Below, in pieces: positions 6,392 through 10,865 of a stretch of 10,865 nt of DNA. The notes below the pieces were generated by a model that had not been told where the DNA came from, did not search any database, and saw nothing but the letters and a program-made list of their open reading frames with translations. The DNA comes from Christensenella sp. UBA3792 (GTDB lineage: Bacteria; Bacillota; Clostridia; Christensenellales; CAG-138). Position numbers and translations under genes: made by a program. The stretch lies in the NCBI GenBank assembly GCA_002369195.1, contig DFEW01000005.1, positions 17,617 through 28,481 on the forward strand, read 5' to 3'. Numbering within the stretch: position 1 is the first letter of the stretch; each line of letters opens with the position of its first letter.

Positions 6392-7840
6392 ATGGAGCAA
6401 TCGTACATCTCCCGAACCAGCGGCATTCGCATGAAGGATAAGCTCGGCTACGCCTTCGGCGATCTCGCAAGCTGTCTCGTGTTCGGACTCACGCAGAGCG
6501 TTCTCAACAAGTTCTACACGGACGTTCTTGAAATCACCGTTCTGAACGTCATGATCATGACGATCATCGCCCGCGTCTGGGACGCGATCAACGACCCGAT
6601 CTGGGGTCGGCTCATCGACGGCTCGCGCGTGTTCCCCGATGGACGCTACCGCCATTGGCTCAAGGTCTTTGCCGTGCCGGTCGCCGTTTCCGCCGTGCTG
6701 ATGTTCGTGAACGTCAAGGGCTTCCCGATGGGTGCGCGCATCGCGTGGATCTATGTCACCTACATTCTGTTCGGCATGCTCTACACCTGCATCAACATCC
6801 CCTACGGCTCAATGGCGCAGGTCATTACCTCGAGCGACAAGGAACGCTCCTCGCTGTCCGTGTTCCGCTCGATCGGCTCCACGTTCGGCGCAATGCCTGC
6901 AATGCTGCTCGCTTCGTTCTGCTACGTCGCATCGAAAGACAATTCCGGCAATCTCGTGCTCGGTGCGGACGGAAAAGCGATGAAGGTCATGAGCCCGACG
7001 ATCACGTTGATCGGCGTTGCCGTCATCGCCGTGCTGTCGATCGCATTCTACTTCCTCTGCTACGGCTGGAGCAAGGAGCGCGTCGCGTCCAAGCCCGAAC
7101 CCAGAGCCAAGGGACAGACCAAAAAGGTCATCCTCTCCCTCTTGAAGAGCCGTCCGTTCATGGCGGTTTCCATCGCGTCGATGCTGTTTCTCGCCGCGCA
7201 GATGTTCGGTCAGGGCTACAACACGTACCTGTTCGATAAGTTCTTCAACAAGCAGGGTCTGACGATGCTGCCCACCGTCTTCCAGTACCTGCCGGTCGCG
7301 GTCATCATGTTCTTCGCGACCCGGATGGGCAACCGCTTCGGCCGCCGCGAGGTCTGCTCCTACGGCGTGCTCGCCGCTGCGGTATTCTATCTCGTCCTGT
7401 TCGTGCTCGCGCTGTTCGGCATCACGAACGTCTGGCTGTACCTCGCCGCGAACCTCGTGGCGGGCATCGGCACCGCATTCATCTTCCTGCTGATCTGGGC
7501 GCTCGCCTCCGACGCGATCGACTATAACAAGGTCACCTATCAGCTCAACGACGACGCGACCAGCTACGCATTCTATTCGTTCATGCGCAAGCTCGGTCAG
7601 ACCGTGGCGACGATCCTGATCAACGTCCCGCTGCTCATCATCGGCTACAACGGCGGTCAGCTCAAGACCGAAGGACTCAACGACGCGGCATTGAAGACCA
7701 TGTACAACTACTCGGTCATGATCCCCGCCGTGCTGTTCCTGCTCGTGTTCATCATTCTCCGCTTCGTCTACCCGCTCGGCAAGAAGCGCATCGAAGCGCT
7801 GCAGGTCGAAAAGGAAGCGTACTTCAGCAAGCAGGCGTAA
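6392..7840 (+). CDS. GPH-family (MelB/YicJ-like) glycoside:cation symporter
   Basis: Twelve-helix-type membrane carrier of 482 residues from the glycoside-pentoside-hexuronide:cation symporter family, which imports sugars or glycosides with Na+ or H+. Seen are LGYAFGDLA at 18-26 at the start of the first helix, the family signature DAINDPIWGRLID (64-76), INIPYGSM (135-142), the MFS-like loop RMGNRFGRRE (311-320), LASDAIDY (371-378) and YSFMRKLGQ (395-403). A polar loop at about 181-202 separates helices in the N-terminal half. GGAGGG at 6376-6381 (10-base gap) and AAAAAGG nearer the ATG support this start; Met14 is a possible alternative. It lies 18 bases after the GH31 gene with no terminator between, so the two are co-transcribed. 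GPH carriers commonly neighbour GH31 or other glycosidases (YicJ-YicI, YihO-YihQ); the actual sugar is not visible from sequence. Confidence 0.95.
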   Translation: MEQSYISRTSGIRMKDKLGYAFGDLASCLVFGLTQSVLNKFYTDVLEITVLNVMIMTIIARVWDAINDPIWGRLIDGSRVFPDGRYRHWLKVFAVPVAVSAVLMFVNVKGFPMGARIAWIYVTYILFGMLYTCINIPYGSMAQVITSSDKERSSLSVFRSIGSTFGAMPAMLLASFCYVASKDNSGNLVLGADGKAMKVMSPTITLIGVAVIAVLSIAFYFLCYGWSKERVASKPEPRAKGQTKKVILSLLKSRPFMAVSIASMLFLAAQMFGQGYNTYLFDKFFNKQGLTMLPTVFQYLPVAVIMFFATRMGNRFGRREVCSYGVLAAAVFYLVLFVLALFGITNVWLYLAANLVAGIGTAFIFLLIWALASDAIDYNKVTYQLNDDATSYAFYSFMRKLGQTVATILINVPLLIIGYNGGQLKTEGLNDAALKTMYNYSVMIPAVLFLLVFIILRFVYPLGKKRIEALQVEKEAYFSKQA

Positions 7841-7855
7841 TCCCCAAAAACAACT

Positions 7856-7887
7856 CCGGCACGGTCGGGCGACCGTGCCGGTTTTTT
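7856..7887 (+). terminator. Convergent, probably bidirectional terminator
   Basis: A perfect 11-bp stem (7856-7866 with 7871-7881) has a 4-nt GGGC loop and is followed by six T residues at 7882-7887. On the minus strand the same hairpin is followed by AGTTGTTTTT, so it may also end the phosphorylase transcript arriving from the right. It fills most of the 57-bp gap between two convergent genes. Confidence 0.9.
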
Positions 7888-7897
7888 GTGCATTTTG

Positions 7898-8647
7898 TTA
7901 AACCTGCTTTGCGATCTCGAGCGCGATCCACAGCTTATCGAGGTCGTGATTCGCGCCGTGCAGCCCGTCTTTTTCATAGACCGGCGCATCTAAAACGTCT
8001 CCGGTCACGAGGAAGTCGTACAGCTCGAAGCCGTAAAAATCGCAGACTGCCTGCACGCCGGCAACCTCCATGTCGACCGCGATGCAGCCCTCGCTTCTAC
8101 GGCATTCGAACTGCGCGCGCGTCTCGCGATAGAACGCGTCGGTCGTCCACACACGTCCCGCAACGTACGGAAAGCCGAGCGAGCGAAAGATTTCCGTCAC
8201 GCGGTCGGCGCCCTTCACTGCGATATAGTCGGCAGGCTTCGCGTAATGGTAGGACATGCCCTCATCGCGGTACGCCTCCGTCGGGATCACATACCGCCCC
8301 GACGTCGCCTCGCGGTTCAGCGATCCCGCCGAACCGAACAGGACGAACTTCGTCGCGCCGGTATACCAGTTGAGCTCCTCGATATCGCCGCCCGCGATCG
8401 TTGCGCCGATGCCGCAGATCATGGTTGCGATTGTTTTTCCCTCATATTCGAACAGATAGAACGGGCGATCGCCGTTGACGCAGCGCATGCGTCCGATCTC
8501 TGAAAGTTCGAACCGCTTTTGCAATGCGTCGAAGATCACGTTCGAGAACGTCAGCAGGCACACGTCGCACACGTGCCGCTTCTCCCCGATGAACGATGCG
8601 GGCGTAAACAGCGGCTCGGTTTTACTGTCGAACGAATCCGTAATCAT
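7898..8647 (-). CDS. Nucleoside phosphorylase-family protein (uridine/purine phosphorylase fold)
   Basis: Cytoplasmic protein of 249 residues from the PNP/UDP phosphorylase family, whose members cleave nucleosides with phosphate to a base and ribose-1-phosphate; some relatives are nucleosidases. Motifs are CGIGAT (78-83), FGSAGSL (104-110, phosphate/sugar site), AYRDEGMSYHY (125-135), TTDAFYRE (168-175), VDMEVAG (191-197, with the Glu expected to contact ribose) and TGDVLD (215-220), where hexameric phosphorylases usually have a Ser-Asp pair. Base specificity cannot be assigned. The ATG at 8647-8645 lies one codon past the TGA of the upstream gene and in the same frame. No Shine-Dalgarno is visible before it, so translation is probably coupled to the isomerase-like gene. 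An in-frame stop directly upstream rules out a longer independent start. Confidence 0.88.
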   Translation of the reverse strand: MITDSFDSKTEPLFTPASFIGEKRHVCDVCLLTFSNVIFDALQKRFELSEIGRMRCVNGDRPFYLFEYEGKTIATMICGIGATIAGGDIEELNWYTGATKFVLFGSAGSLNREATSGRYVIPTEAYRDEGMSYHYAKPADYIAVKGADRVTEIFRSLGFPYVAGRVWTTDAFYRETRAQFECRRSEGCIAVDMEVAGVQAVCDFYGFELYDFLVTGDVLDAPVYEKDGLHGANHDLDKLWIALEIAKQV

Positions 8648-8650
8648 GGC

Positions 8651-9988
8651 TCAGTACCGATAGACGTTGAATCCGCAGAACTGCGCAAGCGCTCCGAGCG
8701 TGTCGGCATGCCGCCCTTTGATCACGACAAAGTGCGGTTCAAATCCCGCACAAACGGTCTCTCCCACGATTCTCTGAGCGGATTCGTCGGTCTCGATGAC
8801 GATGCTCGTACCGATAAACTGCTTCGGCATATCAAGCGTTTTGCCTTCGCAGAGGAAGAAACGGAATTTTCCGTCCGGCTCTCTGCCGATGCGGAAGACC
8901 GTTGCGTCACCGAACGCTTCGCAGCCGAAGTCCATCGCGGGACCGATCTTGCGGTTTGGATGCACGCCAACGACCGCGCCGGTATCCTTTCGCGCAAGCG
9001 AGCATGCCGCCGCGCCGCAGTGCCAGAACGTGATCGTATTTTCGTGTTCGTCGAGCGACACCGGATCGCCGAAGAACACGGGCTGGCCGGTCAGCTGCAT
9101 GCCGACCCACATCGACAGCGCGCCGTAAATATCCGCTTCGCAGGCGGCGGCGATCCCGTCGTCGTTCAGCATCGAAAGCACCGTGCACACCGGCGTGCCG
9201 AATGCGGTGAAAAAGTCCGGCCAGCAGCGCGACGCAAGCGCGCCGACGCCGTTTTCGCGCACATAGTCGCTGTACGCCTTCAAAAGCCTTGCGTGATCGA
9301 GGCGGTTCTTTTCGGGCGTGTTTTCAAATCCGCAGGTCATTGCGGCAGTCTTTTCAAGATACGGTACGCATTCCGCGTCGGTATAGCTTTTCGCGCGTTC
9401 GATGAGCTCCCGCGCTTCGATCGAAACGAGCTCCGCACCGAAGGTATGCATCATCTCGGCGTCGAGCGCTCTGCCGAAGCCGAACCCCTGCGGGGTGTGA
9501 CCGATCGCCGCGATTCTCAGAGAGCGCATCGCATGCTTCAATTTGGCGGCTGCGACCAGTTGGCGTAAATCCTTCGGCACAGATTCTTCCTCCGGTCCGC
9601 CGAACTCGTAGATAAACCGACGATCGAACGCGCGGAGCGTGTTCGCCGCGGAGTACGCGCCGGTCAGCGAATTCAGTCGAAGCCGTCCGCCGTCGATGAC
9701 CGGCTCTCTGAGCGTCCAAAGGATGATCGGACAGTCGAAGCGGCGCAGCACCTCGGACATGTACGCCGCATTTGCGAACGTCAGGTTCTGAAACACAATG
9801 AGATCGGGATCGAGCGGTTCGAGATATGCTTTTAACGCGTCGACTGACAGCAGCTTTTCTTCCGGACAGACAAAGTTCGGATCGATCGACTTTAAGACCG
9901 TGCAGGAGCGAATGAACGCATCCTGCGCGCTTTCCATATGAAACGTCCCGACGCCGACGGGAACATAGACCGGTGTAAATTCTTTCAT
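8651..9988 (-). CDS. L-fucose/L-arabinose isomerase-related protein (COG2407-like)
   Basis: Cytoplasmic protein of 445 residues resembling the L-fucose isomerase superfamily, whose members interconvert aldoses and ketoses with a divalent metal. The N-terminal half looks Rossmann-like (LIVFQNLTFANA, 63-74; CPIILWTLREP, 86-96). The C-terminal half has the family features SRCWPDF (253-259), CEADIYGAL (283-291), WHCG (322-325) and the final HFVVIKG (419-425). Glu284, Asp286 and His323 are candidate metal ligands, an assignment made by pattern only. The sugar is unknown. The ATG is preceded by AAGGAAGGG and lies about 32 bases from the predicted transcription start. It is the first gene of a minus-strand pair with the phosphorylase and is divergent from a transketolase subunit, which supports a role in sugar interconversion. 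Many COG2407 proteins lack a tested activity, so a non-isomerase role remains possible. Confidence 0.82.
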   Translation of the reverse strand: MKEFTPVYVPVGVGTFHMESAQDAFIRSCTVLKSIDPNFVCPEEKLLSVDALKAYLEPLDPDLIVFQNLTFANAAYMSEVLRRFDCPIILWTLREPVIDGGRLRLNSLTGAYSAANTLRAFDRRFIYEFGGPEEESVPKDLRQLVAAAKLKHAMRSLRIAAIGHTPQGFGFGRALDAEMMHTFGAELVSIEARELIERAKSYTDAECVPYLEKTAAMTCGFENTPEKNRLDHARLLKAYSDYVRENGVGALASRCWPDFFTAFGTPVCTVLSMLNDDGIAAACEADIYGALSMWVGMQLTGQPVFFGDPVSLDEHENTITFWHCGAAACSLARKDTGAVVGVHPNRKIGPAMDFGCEAFGDATVFRIGREPDGKFRFFLCEGKTLDMPKQFIGTSIVIETDESAQRIVGETVCAGFEPHFVVIKGRHADTLGALAQFCGFNVYRY

Positions 9989-10026
9989 CGTTTCCCTTCC
10001 TTACAATTATTTCACTCTTTGAATCA

Positions 10027-10055
10027 ATCATAATGCACAACCGCGCAAAAGTCAA
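10027..10055 (-). promoter_or_regulatory. Minus-strand promoter of the isomerase/phosphorylase pair
   Basis: Read on the minus strand, TTGACT (10055-10050) is five of six matches to the -35 consensus, and after a 17-bp spacer TATGAT (10032-10027) is five of six to the -10. Transcription should begin near 10020, leaving a leader of about 32 nt with the ribosome binding site. Confidence 0.8.
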
Positions 10056-10065
10056 CGGTTTTCCC

Positions 10066-10094
10066 TTGACATTCTTCTGATATTTGGCTACAAT
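10066..10094 (+). promoter_or_regulatory. Plus-strand promoter of the transketolase unit
   Basis: TTGACA at 10066-10071 is a perfect -35. After a 17-bp spacer comes TACAAT at 10089-10094, five of six matches to the -10. The expected start is near 10101, giving a leader of about 35 nt. Its -35 sits 10 bases from the -35 of the opposing promoter. Confidence 0.85.
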
Positions 10095-10120
10095 TGAATT
10101 ACTTAACAGAATGAATTAAA

Positions 10121-10126
10121 AAGGAG
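10121..10126 (+). promoter_or_regulatory. Ribosome binding site that fixes the TTG start of the transketolase subunit
   Basis: AAGGAG lies 9 bases before TTG at 10136-10138. No in-frame ATG lies nearby, and the next in-frame ATG would remove the conserved GHIGG region. This site and the family's expected N-terminus therefore decide the unusual start codon. Confidence 0.8.
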
Positions 10127-10135
10127 AACAAGGAC

Positions 10136-10865
10136 TTGAAAACAGATCTCAAGGCAATTGCGAAGGACATTCGCTGCGACGTTTTGACCTGCATCGGGCA
10201 TTTGGGCGTCGGTCACATCGGCGGCTGCCTGTCGGTGGTCGACCTGTTAACGGTGCTGTATTTTGAACAGATGCGCATCGATCCGAAGAACCCGAAGATG
10301 GAAGGACGCGACCGCTTCATCTGCTCGAAGGGGCACGCCGGTCCCGCGGTCTACGCGACGCTCAGTAAGCGCGGCTACTTCGACAAAAAGGAGCTTCTGA
10401 CGCTCAATCAGGGCGGCACGAACCTGCCGAGCCACTGCGACATGAACCGCACCGTCGGCATCGACATGACGACCGGATCGCTCGGTCAGGGCTTTTCGTG
10501 CGCAGTCGGCGCCGCGCTCGGATCGAAGCTCGAAAAGGACGGTGCGATCATCTACGCGCTGATCGGCGACGGCGAGAGTCAGGAAGGACAGATCTGGGAG
10601 GCGGCGATGTTCGCGGCGAGCAAGAAGCTCGACAACCTGATCGCCTTTACCGACTACAACAAGCTGCAGATCGACGGCACGGTCGAAGAGGTCAACGGCA
10701 TCGCGCCGCTGTCCGATAAGTGGGCGGCGTTCGGCTGGAACGTGATCGACGTCGAGGACGGAAACGACATCGATCAGGTATCCGCGGCAGTTTCTCACGC
10801 GAAGCTCGGCGTCGGCTCCGGCAAGCCGACGATGGTCATTCTGAACACGAAGAAGGGCTGCGGCG
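10136..10865 (+). CDS. Transketolase N-terminal (thiamine-diphosphate binding) subunit, 3'-truncated
   Basis: First half of a split transketolase, which moves two-carbon ketol units between ketose and aldose phosphates in the non-oxidative pentose phosphate pathway. The frame is open to the window end, with 243 codons visible; N-terminal subunits usually run to about 270-285 residues, so only the tail is missing. Seen are GHIGGCLS (26-33), SKGHAGPAVYA (64-74), the TTGSLGQG motif (112-119) and the ThDP/metal motif GDGESQEG with Asn175 (144-175). The gene starts with TTG, supported by AAGGAG 9 bases upstream. A C-terminal subunit gene is expected directly downstream, outside the window. The divergent isomerase-like gene suggests a dedicated sugar pathway rather than the housekeeping transketolase; that is inference. 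1-Deoxyxylulose-5-phosphate synthase is a relative, but the motifs fit transketolase better. Confidence 0.94.
   Translation, partial: MKTDLKAIAKDIRCDVLTCIGHLGVGHIGGCLSVVDLLTVLYFEQMRIDPKNPKMEGRDRFICSKGHAGPAVYATLSKRGYFDKKELLTLNQGGTNLPSHCDMNRTVGIDMTTGSLGQGFSCAVGAALGSKLEKDGAIIYALIGDGESQEGQIWEAAMFAASKKLDNLIAFTDYNKLQIDGTVEEVNGIAPLSDKWAAFGWNVIDVEDGNDIDQVSAAVSHAKLGVGSGKPTMVILNTKKGCG

Noticed and set aside
4373..6655. 760-codon open frame on the minus strand opposite the GH31 gene
   Set aside because: It is a shadow of the GC-rich codon pattern: its translation is rich in Arg, Asp, Val and His with no family motif, and the plus-strand frame carries a complete GH31 catalytic set.
8651..8653. UGA between the isomerase-like gene and the phosphorylase as a selenocysteine codon
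   Set aside because: UGA ends other genes here (ABC ATPase, permease). The frame before it ends like a complete family member, and I saw no hairpin downstream resembling a SECIS element.
8519..9568. 349-codon plus-strand frame opposite the isomerase-like gene
   Set aside because: It has no family motif and an Arg/His-rich composition. The minus-strand frame has a promoter, a ribosome binding site and conserved RCWP, CEAD and WHCG motifs.
10048..10065. Possible catabolite-repression (cre-like) operator between the divergent promoters
   Set aside because: It contains a central CG with some symmetric flanks, but I count three mismatches at fixed consensus positions on either strand, too weak to call.

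Overview
The window is GC-rich, densely coding bacterial DNA with AT-richer intergenic gaps. Strong Shine-Dalgarno sequences, compact near-consensus sigma-70/sigma-A promoters (four, all with 17-bp spacers), U-tailed hairpin terminators, a UUG-start gene and a transketolase of the split (N-terminal subunit) type together suggest a GC-rich Gram-positive anaerobe of the Clostridia. That assignment is inference only. The content is carbohydrate and organic-acid uptake and catabolism. I saw no RNA gene, CRISPR array, insertion sequence or phage gene, and no gene-free stretch longer than about 150 bases.

Layout, left to right. (1) 1-1521: 3' part of a MalK/UgpC-type sugar ABC transporter ATPase, cut by the window edge inside Walker A. 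It carries a roughly 120-residue insertion between the Q-loop and the LSGGQ signature and a second insertion in its C-terminal domain; a terminator follows. (2) 1587-4355: a glycerate-use unit with its own promoter, made of a GntP-family permease, an intergenic hairpin and a MOFRL-type glycerate 2-kinase, closed by a strong terminator. (3) 4336-7887: a glycoside unit whose promoter -35 lies inside the preceding terminator hairpin. It holds a GH31 glycosidase of the sulfoquinovosidase-like lineage, in which two of the three sulfonate-recognition residues are replaced, and a GPH-family sugar:cation symporter, ending in a convergent terminator. (4) 7898-9988, minus strand: an L-fucose-isomerase-related protein followed by a nucleoside phosphorylase-family protein. 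The two lie in the same reading frame, separated only by TGA-GCC. (5) 10136-10865, plus strand: the N-terminal subunit of a split transketolase with a TTG start, cut by the window end. Units 4 and 5 fire divergently from back-to-back promoters.

How they may work together: the permease and kinase would bring in glycerate and phosphorylate it to 2-phosphoglycerate. The symporter would import a small glycoside that the GH31 enzyme hydrolyses in the cytoplasm. The isomerase-like protein and transketolase would interconvert aldose, ketose and ketose phosphate. The glycosidase scaffold, isomerase-like protein and split transketolase recall the parts of the clostridial sulfo-transketolase route, but the altered sulfonate pocket argues against sulfoquinovose. 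The adjacent glycerate genes raise the alternative of a glyceryl/glycerate glycoside. The most interesting items are the altered GH31 pocket, the ABC ATPase insertion, the same-frame isomerase/phosphorylase pair and the terminator-embedded promoter.
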